Of a DNA stretch of 64,000 nucleotides, positions 9,009 to 21,108 are shown piece after piece. The notes beneath the pieces are model-generated. The model made no database searches, was not told where the DNA came from, and saw nothing but the letters and a program-made list of their open reading frames with translations. The translations under genes and the position numbers were made by a program. Where the stretch lies: assembly GCA_029216955.1 (NCBI GenBank), contig JANAVB010042297.1, forward strand, positions 1-64,000, read 5' to 3'. Origin of the DNA: Iris pallida. Taxonomy: Eukaryota > Streptophyta > Magnoliopsida > Asparagales > Iridaceae. Position 1 is the first letter of the stretch, and each line of letters opens with the position of its first letter.

Positions 9009-11787
9009 TTATATGAGCATGTCTAAGATAGGCTTGACGTGGCCATCTTCGAAAGAGTAAGTGATTTGAGGCCATTGCTTGTCTGCTGGCTGTGGCTCGG
9101 GCTTCTGGGCCGTGTCGGCCACCATAGCCTGTTTTCCCTTGCTGTCCCGATTGTTGGAGGGGTTACCCCCATTATCGTTGTTAAGACGCTTGTCCTTGTT
9201 TTCTCTTTCTGATATGTGCAACCCCAGTTGGCGGGCCTTCTTCAGTCGTTCTTCAGTGCTTGTGGCGCTGATGATGAATGCCTTCCAATCTTTGAATTGA
9301 CTCTCGCCCATCCAGAGACTGATCGTTGGAAGCAGTCTCTTTTGGCAGATTTCGATCAAAGAAGAATCCGGATTTCCGGAAGACAGCTTCATGGCGGTCT
9401 GGCGGAACCGCTCGATGTAGTTCCTTGTTAGCTCCTTCTCCCCTTGGACGACGTCCAGGAGAGTGGACATAGTGATGTCTTATCCTACTTCATAGAATCG
9501 TTCCAAGAACATGCGCTTGAAGCCGGCGAAGGAATGGATGCAGTTGTCCGGTAGATTGCGGTACCAATCAAAGGCGACTCCTTCCAATGCTCCAATGAAT
9601 AACCGTATGAGGATCGCATCTTCATGGGGCAGATGGTCGGTGGTGACCTCAAAGTAAGTAATGTATCGACTTGCTGAGGTTTTGCCATCATATGGGTTGA
9701 TGTTGAACGGGTTATATCTTGGTGGGAATGGAACATCCCTCCACTCAGCAGGATATGGTTGCCGTATTCTGAGATCTTGAGCATTTTCTCGGGCATGAAA
9801 CATGGCACGGAGCTCTTGGACCTCTCTTCTTACTTCTCGGGTCTCATCTGTCACGGCGGGGGCTGTTATTTCGGGAGGATTATTGCCCGGGTTTGGTGCC
9901 GCTGAGTTCGAATCTATATTGACCGCGGGGCCCGTGTTTGTTTGACCAGGCACTTCTCCTTGTAAAGTGGGCAGGGCCGCTTTAATCTCGTCTACAGACT
10001 TGACCAAAGCAAGTAATATGGCTTCGAGACTGTCGATGCGCTGGCGATCACTGGAACCACCTTGATCGCTGTCCGTCATGAACACCGTTCTTACGTGAGT
10101 GATGGAAGGAACGGTAGAGGATGTGCCCTCTGAGTCGTACCCATGCACCGAGAAGTCATCAGGATAGGTGGGAATGTTCTCTTCGGGCTCGGACTCGGAG
10201 GGAATGGTATCCCCAGCTTCAGAGCTTGCCTTGTCTTGAGAGTTACGGATGTCCTCGGGGGCATCAGCGTCCGTTGCTCCTGATGGAAGAGTTGTTTGTG
10301 CGGACTCGATTCCTTGGAACATCGGATTGTTGCGGATGTTCGGAGGAGTGCTACCCCCAGCTCCTTCAACCCCCAGCGATGTGGATGATGAATTTCCTAT
10401 CGAGGTAAATTTCGTCTTTGAACGGGTGTTGGAATACACCAGTGGAGGGCAGCCGTTTAGACGACAGTTTCTTAGTTGTAATGGTTGATATCTTCGGACT
10501 GGAGATGCTCATTTTCTTCCTCCTCTCTTCGGTGGGAACTTTTTGAGCAGAATTGCAGGAGACAACAGGAGGTGCCTCATCTTCTGAGTTCGGGTGCTGT
10601 AACCTTTGGAAGGCGGATGGCCGAGCTTCCGTCATTGCCGTATTGTTGCAGCAGCAATTGACGATGATTTGGGTGCAGCGATGTCCAAGCGAGGACTCTT
10701 TGCACACCGACACTCCTTCTCTTTCCTTGCGTTTGTGGAGGATCATTTTTCGCAGGTCAGAGGAACCACTCTGTTTGCCGCGGGGGGCTGGACTTGAGCA
10801 GTTGTATACAACTTTCCATCCGAGGCCCGTGTGATAGTCAACGGAACGCTCCGATAGTCAGAGGTTGGGACAGCTGACTGGGCTCGATGAGCCCGCGCTG
10901 TCCTAGATTCCTCCTTCTAGCACTTACGGGTGCGTAATAGGAGGAGTCCCAGTTGAATGCCACAGAGTCTGGTTTATCATACAGACAATCATCAGGGTCC
11001 AGACCGTATGAGAGACGGTCGAAGACCGATCGAGAGAAGCATGGAACGGACGTTATGCGGCTAGAGTTGGGTACCGTGTAGGCTGTCTGCATGCGGTCGT
11101 CTTCTGCTATCGGATGAGTTGTCTTTGGGCGTCTAGGAGTCACGACCGTGCAGGCTGAACGCATGCGATTGGCAATAGTGGCCGCATGGGTTTTCTGCAA
11201 GCGACTGACTCCTGTAGCCTCATGTGTTTCATCCATGTGATTGGCGACCGTAGCTGCATAAACTATGCGGCTGTCAGATGTGACCGCCTGATTCTTCTTC
11301 ATGCGGCTAGCGACTGTGGCCGCATGGGCTTTGTCCATGCGGCTAGCGGATGTGGTCGCATGAGCCTTTTTCACTCGGCTAACACCCTATGCGGCTCAAT
11401 TCGCGTAGAGTTCCTCTTTGCCCCTGCAAGTCCAGCATCATAGTGTTTTCTTCTGCCGGACTTGGGGACAGCAGAGTTGTCTACGGTTTGAATTGGGGCC
11501 GCAGAAGAGTCCTTCTCGCCGTCTTGAGCAACAGAGGGTACACCGTCGGGGGCTTGGGGAGGAGCAAATGATTTTGGCCTCCACTCACTACGAGCCTTTA
11601 TCGTGCGGGTGCGCTTCTGGACCGGGCCAGCGCTTCCTTCGGAGAGCATCTCATCAAACGCTTGTTGGTCGAAGCAGACGACCATCTTTTGTTGCGTGGA
11701 GCCAAGTATGGCTGCATTCGATTGCGTCACCAACTCCTCAGCCGTGGAGAAGTTAGTCCCCAGCAGAGTCGCCATCGTGTTTGCCAT
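9009..11787 (-). pseudogene. TatA gag
   Basis: Capsid-type protein in several frames: 11371-11787, 10838-11374, 10366-10746, 9480-10439 and 9009-9470. The start ATG (11787) lies 10 nt before the LTR end, giving MANTMATLLGTNFS. Residues about 140-230 are repeats of the form HAAT-x-x-SRM, encoded by alternating ATGCGGC and GCCGCAT. The retrotransposon gag domain lies at the carboxy end (NPFNINPYDGKTSASRYITY, AFDWYRNLPDNCIHSFAGFK, GEKELTRNYIERFRQTAMKL). The long amino-terminal extension has no recognised domain. The frame changes leave it non-functional as read. Confidence 0.85.
11757..11774 (-). other. TatA primer-binding site
   Basis: Minus-strand TGGCGACTCTGCTGGGGA, three bases after the LTR end, with the TGG expected to pair with a tRNA 3' CCA. 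Tat elements often use tRNA-Arg; I did not match the tRNA itself. The site lies inside the gag reading frame. Confidence 0.8.
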
Positions 11788-13685
11788 TGATTGTAAAAGT
11801 ACAGAACAATTATCGGAGGACTGAACTTAGACTCACAATACAAACTCGCTTGTACAAAGAAAGCCTAGGGACGAAAACCTAGGTACAGCAATCTAAGTAC
11901 AATTGTTTATTTTAGATTCTGGGGGATGACGATAGAGGCTCGGGAAGGCGACGGCAGCCCTGCCTTACTCCTTGGACGATCGGTATGCAGCCTTGGCTCT
12001 TTGTGAAAAGATGGTTGGCGTTGACGAAGAAGTGCTCTTTTTGCTCCTCTGTTGCTCTCCTGGCTTCTCTCTCTCTCTGTGTATTCTCTCTCTGACTCTG
12101 TATATTTTTTTATTCTTTTGTTGCCGGTCCTTGTACAAAGAAATGATGCTGGCTATTTATAAGAGTGGGGTATGATCATTAGGGTTCGCTAATGATCATT
12201 TGTTTGGAATGTCGGCGCTCCTTCAATCTATCTGAACCCTTGATCCTGATTACAATGAATCTCGGCCATCAATGAGGATAGCACCGAATCTTGTGAGCAA
12301 TTAATGTTAACTGCTTTAAATCTCCATGATGGATTCTACCAATATCCGATTGCTCGACACGTGTCCCGTTGGCTTGATGATAAATGATATGCCTTGATCT
12401 CAGTAATTATGATGATGATGTCAAATATATTTGTTGAGATTCGGTTAAATCGTTGATTGATCCGATGCTACGTATTTTAATTGTGGGTCCTGTCAGAGCC
12501 ACATGGGATAGGCAAGACTTGAACCGCAGGGAGATAATCTTCATGAGCCGCATGGGACAGTGCTTTATTGAGCCGCAGGGGATGAACTCTCAATGAGCCG
12601 CATGTGCATAATCTCTACGAGCCGCATAAGCTAGCGTTGTATTGAGCCGCAGGAACTCGTTTATTCTTGGCCGCATAAGCTTGCCTCAAAACTTTGGTAG
12701 ACAGTGCCACTTTGAAGATTTTTCTTATTCCCGAAGTACTGCTTTTCGTGTCAATCGTTATGACAACTTTATGTCAGGTCTGTCACTTGTCAGGTCTGTC
12801 AGCCGTCAGAGCATTAAATGCGTCCCACATTGGGCACAGCTATTTTTGAAGACCACGTGGCCTCTCTCTTTGGGCCGCATGGAGTTTACTCGAGCTGCCT
12901 ATGTGCGTTGAGCCGCATGTCCATGTTGGTGACTTTTGAGCCGCATGATACTCTTGAGCCGCATGAAGCTCGTCTGATTTGAGTCACATGAAGCTTCCTG
13001 GGTTCTGTGCCGCATGAAGAATGTCTCATGACCGAGCCGCATGAAGGACGTCTCATGACCGAGCATGAGGAATGTCTCATGACCGAGCCGCATGAAGGAC
13101 GTCTCATGACCGAGCCGCATGAGGAATGTCCCATGACAGAGCCGCATAAAGGACGTCTCATGACCGAGCCGCATGAGGAATGTCTCATGACCGAGCCGCA
13201 TGAAGGACGTCTCATGACTCGCATGAGGAATGTCTCGATCTGCCCGTGCATTCGCTTTGTGGGCCCGGGTATTCCGAACACACGAGTGCGTAGGTATCAT
13301 GTTTTCTTCCTGATGTGGGGGCTAATAGAAACACTTGCCCTCGATCTTTGTTGGGAGACTCTTGAGAACCACTCTGTCCGTTTGTCCGGGGGCTGGACAC
13401 AGGCGGCTCTGTACAACTTTCCATCAGAGGCCCGCTTAGCGGGACGCTCTTGATGGTCAGAGGTTGGGACAGCTTACTGAGCCCGATGAGCCCGCGCTGC
13501 CCTTGACTTCTTCTACTTAGCACCCGAAGGTGCGTAATAGGAAGAGTCCAAGTTTGGAAGGAGGTAAGAGAAGTTGGTGCCCTTTTCAAAGGAGGTAAGG
13601 GGGCTCTATTTATAGAATGGAGTGAGCCCTTTCTTCTTCTCATTTCCGATGTGGGACTAAAAGCAATATTTTCCATGCTTCTACA
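11778..13685 (-). repeat. TatA 5' LTR
   Basis: 1908 bp, closely matching the 3' LTR: gag-derived segment (about 13350-13550), 27-bp array (about 13006-13235), ATGCGGC motifs (12490-13235) and TATA box at 12154-12161. It starts TGTAGAAGCATGG on the minus strand at 13685. Confidence 0.92.
12154..12161 (-). promoter_or_regulatory. TATA box of TatA
   Basis: Minus-strand TATAAATA, about 370 bp upstream of the gag start. Equivalent boxes are at 36871 (TatB) and 61900 (TatC). Confidence 0.75.
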
Positions 13686-13690
13686 CCAAC
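13686..13690. repeat. Right TSD of TatA (CCAAC)
   Basis: CCAAC directly after the TatA LTR border, identical to 2866-2870. Confidence 0.93.
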
Positions 13691-14577
13691 ACTAAAATAA
13701 TTCTCCAAAAATTTAGGAGAAAAATCTCCAAAAATAAAATATATATTCTAAAATCTAACCTTGAGATGATTCCAATAAAAAAATGGCATGTGAAAACGAT
13801 GTCGGGGGTCCGCAATCGCTCCGGGAAGTCGAAAGTCTTTAAAGAATCCTCTCTCTGAAAATCGGCCCAAAGTAATAGGGTTTTCGGAAAACTGTTATTA
13901 TATATATATATATAATATATATATATATCAGCTAATGAGTCGGTAAGCCGTAGCTCATGCCATGTGTCGAGCATCTGACGGCTCCGCTCAAACCGTGGAC
14001 GGTTGGATGGCGATGCGGTTTGGCTTGAGCCAATCGAAGCCAAGCTTCCATAGGAAGCTAAGCTACACAGTCAGCCACTGACTGGGCTGACACATGGCCT
14101 ATCCCACTCGGCCTAGGTGGCTGATGGGTGGGTCAGGGAGCTGACTGTGCGCTGCTGACTGGGTAATTAAATAAAAAATGATTTAAAAATCATTTTAAAT
14201 CCAAATAACTCCAAATAAATTCCTAAAAATTCCAGAATAATTCCAAAAAATGTAGAAAATATTTTTAACCACCTAGAGCCTAAATAAAAGTACCTTGTAT
14301 TAAAATAGTCCCAAATGATCCTACAGTAAATCTTGAAAGCCAATAAAAAATAATAAATCTATCTATATTAATTCTCGAAAAATCTCCAAAAATTCTACAA
14401 TATTCTAAAATACTAAACTAAGTTATTTGGGGCTACTCTGGGACCCTAGTGACCATAGGTGACCGAATACCACCATACTACACCTATAGGCTTGGGCATG
14501 ACCCTCTAGTGACCATAAAAGTTAATCGTAATCAAATAAAAAATCCCTAAATTTCTAATCTGGGAGCAGATGCCACA
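13691..14577 (-). repeat. Chromo-2 3' LTR, proximal part
   Basis: Starts TGTGGCATCTGC on the minus strand at 14577 and continues, after excision of TatA, at 2870. Total LTR length is about 2.55 kb. It contains an AT dinucleotide run (about 13895-13930) in the likely promoter area. No gene is seen. Confidence 0.75.
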
Positions 14578-14620
14578 TACTATCCCTCTTAAAAAGAATT
14601 TTGTCCTTAAAAATCAACAT
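14578..14620 (-). other. Chromo-2 polypurine tract
   Basis: Minus-strand AAGGACAAAATTCTTTTTAA then GAGGGATAGTA just before the LTR start: the usual 'FKDKIL' pol tail plus purine tract of plant chromoviruses. The tail is here only about 130 bp from the end of gag, which shows that pol was deleted. Confidence 0.65.
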
Positions 14621-14749
14621 ATACTAATAACATCTATGGGCAACAATTCTTAGTCTAGATCATGGAAATGATTAAGAAATCTAAGATAACTAATCAAGCA
14701 TACTACTAATTAACTAAACACGCATGCTAACTATAACTATGGAAGGCTT

Positions 14750-16022
14750 TTAGGAGAACCTATTTAATTTACCTATACCTTCCGGTCGAGGTAAACTACG
14801 AATGCTTATCCTTGTTTTGCTGATGTCCTTCTGGTCCTCTCCGAGCATGTGTTGGCCTCGAAGAGGAGGTATCGTGGGGCAATCTCTTACCCGGTGCGTA
14901 GTCGATCCATACGATAAGCATTGTCCTAATCTTTTGTGATACACCTTGAAATGATATCCTGGTCTGACAGTAGGAGCATATAATAATCGTCTGAGTCTGA
15001 TTCTAGTTGTGGTGATGGAGCTCTTCTCGAAGGTCAGAACTGCTGCTGTTGGGAATGATGCTGCAGGTGATAATGCTGCGGCGAAGTCTTCTCTGGAACA
15101 TTGGAACGTTTCACTGGGCCTGATTGGCTGCTACCTCCTCCGTATGCATCTTGGTCTCTATTCGACCTGCGATCCAGCTCTTTCTCTACTGCTTGTGTGA
15201 CCTTCAAGATCCTCTCATAGGTAGTGGCTTGACTGGTGGCGACAGCTAGGCGATTCTCGTGAGATAATCATTTCTTGAATCTTCAAGCTTTGCTTTCAGG
15301 GGTGTAGACCCTGCTCTCTACGCAGCTGAGGCTAGATAACTCCGAGGTGTACTCGTCGACAGTAAGGTTTTTCTGCTCTAGAATCTCTAACTGGCTCTCT
15401 AACGCCTCTCGAGCTACGTTGGGGTAGAATTTCTTCTTGAACTGCTCTTTGAACTCTACCCACGTCACAACTGGTGCGAAAAGTCGGGGCTCAGCTCTAA
15501 TACGTTCGGGCGATGTCGAAAAGCTGCATGTTAGCTGACTCTGTCTTCAGGTCTTCTGGAACTCAAGCCATCCGAAGAAATCACTCCACGTTCTCTAGCC
15601 ACTCATCAGCATAGATAATCCCTTCTGTCACATAGAATTCCACGAGCTCGAGGTTCGTGAAGTCTTTGGAAGTTCCCGGGCATGGTCGGGGAGCATCTCT
15701 TGTCTGAAGAGCCTTTCTGAAACTTTTATGGACGATGTTGGCCTGCTCCGTCTGGGAATTGATGAGTTGATGGAAGATTCTAAGAAGCTGAGCATTATCT
15801 AGTGCAGGTGCTGGAGGCAGTACTGGTGCTGGAGGTAATCTATAGAGGAAACTGCGGGGGTGGTGGAATATCATCTCTGTGGAACCTTAAAGTGTACGGA
15901 TGTGACTGGTCGACATGATGAGTAAGATGGCCTCCATGTGATGGTGGGGTCCCATCTGTAGAAGTTCCTCCTATAGCAGGTGGGGTATCCATGGGAGCAG
16001 TGTTCTTGTCATGAGAGTCCAT
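14750..16022 (-). pseudogene. Chromovirus gag remnant
   Basis: Decayed Ty3/gypsy gag in several frames. A proline-rich start (MDSHDKNTAPMDTPP, 16022) is followed by a segment at 15581-15874, a capsid segment at 15283-15468 (TWVEFKEQFKKKFYPNVARE, LTVDEYTSELSSLS) and a zinc knuckle remnant at 14750-14944 (CLSYGSTTHRVRDCP, second Cys changed to Ser). Capsid and nucleocapsid roles are inferred from the family. It follows an LTR-like end at 16233, as expected for 5' LTR then gag, but no clear primer-binding site is visible between. It may belong to Chromo-2 or to the block at 16233-20405. Confidence 0.72.
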
Positions 16023-16232
16023 TAACTACAATAAAGAGAACTATTAAACAGTGGAAAGATTCAAGCATGATGCAAATCAAGGAATAGTTGAAGTCAATTG
16101 TGGAGATCAATAACGTATCAAGGCATATGGAGGAGGTCCTTAAAATCTAATCATACACAGGCCCGTAGTAGTACGACTATCTTAAATACTACCACGAGTT
16201 CGCAATCTTTACAAAAACTGACCTGCATGGGC

Positions 16233-19200
16233 TGTCACGACCCGCACCCTAGAGTAAGGGCACGAGACGTGGGTACGTCCAGTCTACGCCGTAGTGTCAG
16301 CGGTAGAACGTTGTCCTAGGTCTCATGCATCTAACAGTATAAGGCTAAATAGTTTATACCCCCCGAATGGGGTGACATAGCAATATACAGTCTCAATCAC
16401 ATCTAAGGTAGAGCATGATAAAAGATAGAAAACATGAAATCCACAAAGAGATACCGCAGATAGAAGTCAAAGTGTCTAAATACACAAACCCAGAAAATAT
16501 CTCAAATCTCAAATACAGTAATCCATAAAGTAAATACAACTAAAAAACTGAAATAACTATCTATACAACCTCTACTGTCTCCTCTAGGCTAGCAGGCAAC
16601 CTCCAAGCTATCTGTAAAATTTATCAACAGGTCCGGTCAGGACAGGAGCGAGCACAGTACATCTCACGCAGTTCATATAATGACAGGAATAAAATACAGG
16701 CAATAGAGTAAAATACATGAAACGCTGAAGAGTATATATGAGTAAAAAGGAAGACTGTAATAAAATATCTACTATAAGTAAAAAGCTACAGTGAACTAGT
16801 GATTTAGAGTACAAGCTAGACATGTGAACGGCTTGATAATAAACATGAGAGGTCGTACATGGCTACACTACTTTGGAAATTTTCCACATGAATATTTATA
16901 CTCCCCCATACCCCAATCAGTACACAAGGATCTAGATAAGTTATGTTATTACATGATATTCACATGGGGGCCCATATAAGGGTGCACGTGAATATAAACA
17001 TGGGGGCTCCGTGTTCATGAGAGTACATGAATCACGAGAGTGCACATGTAAGGTGAAAGCACAAGAGTACATGATGAAAGTGAAATGCACATGATATGAT
17101 GTATCTGATGCTCCCGAGGGGATAACATCATATGAAAAGATCCATATAGAACTAATTCGTGTTTCCATCGTGTCAGCATCAAGTAAGATAATCTAGAGCG
17201 AGAAAGTACTCCTAGCAAGCAAGAAACGGTCAGAGAATGTACTCGTCCGATAACATGAACAGCTGATAGGTATAGAGGTCCAACTGAAGCCACAGAGTCC
17301 TATTTAAAGCAACACAGGTTACAAGGTGTTCAAGTTGTAATAAATGAATTTCTACAAGCAATCTATATTATTCTAGGCTCTTCTAAGTCAAATCAACTCT
17401 AGGTTAACTTCGGTCAACAATCTAGTCAAACTAGGTCAAGTGTTGACTTACAGTTAACTTTTCGTCAACTGGTCAACTCTGGTCAAACAGGGTCAATTCT
17501 AATCTAATTGTTAAAGATATAAAGTGTACTTCGTCATTCGTACGTCAAAACTTACGACACGCAAATCAAGATAAAATGATCAATGGTAAGGTTAATAATC
17601 TTATTATAATGATCCACGTATCCATCTTGTCAATTTCAGCGATACGAGATCACTGGAATTGACTGATCTCAGTTTCGTTGTACTAATCCCGAAATACGAA
17701 TATTATAAGAATTAATTATACTAAATGGTGATACATAGAGAAACTATCTACAAACATTGTCGAATGATGAAATAAACATTGCCAACGTGTCCGGAATGGT
17801 CAAATTAGCTAGGATAGCCTACCCATCGGTCCAATTTGGACACAAGGGCAAAAAGGTAATTTCGGGTCAAACGGTATCCGTATCGGAGCCGTTTTGCACC
17901 AAAAAATGTGCAAGAAAACAAATCTATAAAATATAACAAATTATATGTCCATGAAACCATAATGACGATACGAACCCAACGGTAGATCCGGAATTGGATT
18001 TCGTTGACCGATCTCAATTTGGTCCATTGACCAGAACTTAGAATTCCGGTTTGCACGAAAATACGTGCCGGAGCCAATGTTCTCAAAACTCAGCAAACTA
18101 CATGTCAACGAGTCCAGAATAACGATACGAACTCAACGGTGTATCCGGAATTGGATTCCGATGAGCCGATCTCAAAATGATCCGTTGATCTGGATATTGG
18201 TATCTGACTTGCATGGAAATACGTGCCGGAATCAATGTCTACTAAAACCTAGAAAACTATATGTCAACGAGTCCAGAATGACGATACGAACTAAACGGTA
18301 TATCCAGAATTGGATTCCGATGAGCCGGCGTCAAAAAGTCCCGTTGACCAGGACTGTGGGGCCCACTTTGCACCGAAATACGTGCCAGAGCCCACGTCCT
18401 CCAAATCTAACAAATTTTATATGAAAACATGCCAGAACGATGCCACGAGTCTACTGGGGGTCAAAAATGAAATCTGGAGTCCCTTGTTCAAAATAGAATT
18501 TTACAAGTTGGAAATTACGAATTCGGACGGCCAATTTTGGCGTCGAATTCAACCAATCAAACAAGCTCACAATGAAACAAAACTGGAGGGGTAGTAAGAG
18601 GGTTATACCAGCTTCGCACAGGAACTGGTAGCACGCCAAATGGAGCTGCGGTGGAGGAGGTACAAGCCGACGAAGAGGGCTCCGTAAAACTGTCCAAAAT
18701 TTATACAATTTAAACGGTCAACTTGGTGGCCGGTTTTGATGTATCAAACGATAAAATTAACGGACGAAAATTGACATGAGTGAAGATGGATATACCGAGA
18801 TTATGACGGAGCGAAGAAATCGTCGATCCAACGGTCGAATTTCTCGGAGATCGTGCGCAAAGTTGCCGCGACGGGCGCCATTTTAACTTCCTTTCCGGGC
18901 TCGTCACGACGGGAACCCGTGCCAAACGCACGCATCGCCTCCAATACACGTCGAAGAGAGGAGCAAAGGCCACAGGCCTGCCCGGGGGTGCGTCCGGCCA
19001 AGGGGGCCAGCCGCGACGGCGGCGCCCGTACGCGCGCGGCCAAGGCATACGGCTGTTTAAGCTGCAGTTGCAGCTGCTGCTGCTGGCCGTGGTTGCTGGC
19101 CAGCTAGGCACACAGCAGTACTGCACTGTCAGCGGCGATCGAGGGTGGTGGTCACGATGGTAATGGAGGTGGTGGTAAAGTGGAGTAATGGTTGGAGAGG

Positions 19201-20405
19201 TGTGGAGAAGAAGAAGGTGGGAAGGATTGTGGTTCGGCTGCTCGGCCAGGGAGTGGTGCGGCCGACGACGCTCGACCAGGAGAAGGAAAGGAGTAGAGGT
19301 GAGGTGGAGTCGGCCAGCTAGGGCTCGGGCTCGGCCATGGGAGCTACTGGTGGCTGTGTAGAGGAAATAAGTGAGAGAGAGGGAGAAAATAGGTGAGGAA
19401 TAATAATGTGTGTGTGAAAATTAAGAGAGGAAGAGAGAGAGAAAAGCCATCCCTAGAAGTTAGGGCCGGCCATGTGGCTGCTATAGGGATGGAGGGAATT
19501 TAATGGTAGGATTGAATGAGGGGTATATCTATGGCTAGGATTAACTATAGGAAATTAGGTCATTCCTATAGGGATTTTAAATAACGAAATTTCCATCGAA
19601 TATTAAAATAGGTAGACAGGGTATTTAATATTATTTTTTTGGCAAGGAAAGTGAGGGTGTCATGAGAGAGAGAAACATGAAGCTGTGGTTGGATTCAGTC
19701 GAGCCGGGTTGGATCAAAATCGGACATTGTGTAATAATCGAATTTAAATAGGTGTTGATGATCATGGGTAAATAAGTAGCATGTGGGGATTCCAATAACT
19801 GGGACCAAGTGTCATGCGGGTAATAGGCTCGTGGGCCATGTCCATATTTGGGGCTGACAGGTTTTGGTCGACAGGGTACCCACAAATCAAGTCGAAAAAT
19901 AAATGTGATACCGTGGGTAAAATAAAATCGGATCACGTGTCAGGAAAGTTGTGCGAACAAAATGGAGCACAAAATGGTGTGTCTGAGTGGGACACGAAGG
20001 TCATAAGTGAAGAGCGTCTCGAGTAGATCATGCATGAGAAGTTGGTTTCAAGGAAATGACTGGTCTTGTGCTCCCAAATTAAAAGTCACGGTAACGTCCA
20101 TATGATGATCAAGGAAAAGAGTGGGAAAATTAATTAATGATCAAATGGTCTAAATCGACCGAAGTTCTGCGAGGCAAAAAGAGTACAAGGGAACAAGTTT
20201 GAGTGGGACATTATATACCAAAATGAAGGTAATCCTGTCCACTACAAAACTCATGAAGAAAGTTTCCAGAGATGAACATCCCTGACACTCCAAATATCAA
20301 AGGCACAGAAGTACACTTAAAGATAATAAACAGAATAAATTATTTATCGAAACTAATTCAATCTGAAAAATTAAAAAAATCAACCCAAAATTTATGGTGC
20401 TCACA
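16233..20405 (-). repeat. Chromovirus LTR-like block of another subfamily
   Basis: About 4.2 kb. Its end (plus strand TGTCACGACCCGCACCC) is homologous to the Chromo-2 and Chromo-3 LTR ends; its start (minus strand TGTGAGCACCATAAATTTTG at 20405) is preceded by a chromovirus pol tail. The interior shares blocks with Chromo-3 (CCATCGTGTC, GATTCCGATGAGCCG) and holds a GC-rich patch near 18850-19110 followed by GA-rich repeats. The ORFs here (for example 18710-19126) match nothing I recognise. Whether it is a 5' LTR or a separate insertion is unresolved. Confidence 0.55.
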
Positions 20406-21042
20406 TCCTACCCACCTTATAAAAATTTTGTCATCGAAATTAAAATGTTCGTACTCCTTCTAGGTCAAACCTCCACAATCAAGTCCCAGAACTTAACCAA
20501 ATCATACGATTAAAAAGGACGGCATACTGGGTCATGGTATACGATGGTAGTGAAAGTCTCATCTAGGTATACTAGTCATGCTAAACCAAAACGGTCATAG
20601 GGTATCAAAACACACAAGAAATCTAGGGTGCTAAACTAGAAAAGTTACAGAAATAATAATCATCAAAACTGTAAGGCAGTCTACCATCCTATATGAAAAC
20701 TGGTACTTATCAAAAATAAAATAAGATAACTACTATCATCTATAAAAGGGTACTATTTAAGAAAAATCAAAACCAAAAGTTTAAGAACGAAAGTCAATAT
20801 CATTGAAATCCAATCACAATATATATATATATATAGAGAGAGTGTTAGAGAGGGAAAGCTAACATTATGTAAGGGTTTTGTGGTTTGTGTGTGTATGGGT
20901 GTATGTGGACATGTTCGTAGGGTTAGATAGTAGACATGTGTGAAATAAACGTGAAAGCCTAACATACTATCAAGTTACACTACTCATGGCATATTGGTTA
21001 AACAATCTAAAGGCTTGGGCACCTACTAAACTTAAAAAGTTA
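20406..21042 (-). other. Unassigned segment with a chromovirus pol tail
   Basis: Near 20406-20460 the minus strand reads TTTCGATGACAAAATTTTTA then TAAGGTGGG, the typical end of chromovirus pol plus polypurine tract. The remainder (20460-21042) holds an AT run at 20818-20832 and a TG/CA-rich stretch but no coding homology that I can see. Confidence 0.45.
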
Positions 21043-21103
21043 ATCGTAATCAAATAAAAAATAAAAAAATCCCTAAATTTCTAATCTGGGAGCAGATGCC
21101 ACA
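21043..21103 (-). repeat. Chromo-2 5' LTR start
   Basis: Near-identical to 14519-14577 (GATGCCACA border, CCCTAAATTTCTAATCTGGG, GTTAATCGTAATCAAAT), with an 8-base insertion of A/T. Similarity fades beyond this stretch. Confidence 0.75.
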
Positions 21104-21108
21104 TAATG
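21104..21108. repeat. Right TSD of Chromo-2 (TAATG)
   Basis: Matches 1207-1211 and adjoins the LTR start at 21103. Confidence 0.88.

Larger units (their letters stand above)
2871..13685 (-). mobile_element. TatA: internally deleted Tat-type Ty3/gypsy element
   Basis: Structurally complete 10.8-kb minus-strand element with LTRs of 1913 and 1908 bp, TG…CA ends, a CCAAC duplication, PBS, gag, part of the protease region, tail repeats and PPT. Compared with TatB it lacks RT, both RNases H and nearly all of integrase (scar near 7105), and it also lacks the antisense PMD gene. It is therefore a non-autonomous derivative that would need proteins in trans. It sits in the 3' LTR of Chromo-2, so it is younger than Chromo-2. 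Confidence 0.92.
1212..21103 (-). mobile_element. Chromo-2: degraded chromovirus with nested insertions
   Basis: A minus-strand Ty3/gypsy insertion in the integrase of Chromo-1, bounded by TAATG duplications. Its LTR start (TGTGGCATCTGCTCCC) appears twice, at 21103 and 14577; its 3' LTR ends at 1212 in GTTGTGACG. Internally only a decayed gag (14750-16022) is visible; protease, RT and integrase are missing. TatA lies in its 3' LTR. The 5' half is irregular: only about 60-70 bp of the LTR start matches the 3' copy before a different LTR-like block (16233-20405) takes over. The outer borders are firm; the inner history is not. Confidence 0.75.

Noticed and set aside
16022..16233. Primer-binding site for the gag at 14750-16022
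   Set aside because: No 12-nt match to TGGTATCAGAGC or another familiar PBS is seen after the LTR-like end.
18710..19126. ORF of 138 codons in a GC-rich stretch
   Set aside because: GC-rich DNA has few stops; no recognisable domain, and the region is LTR-like.
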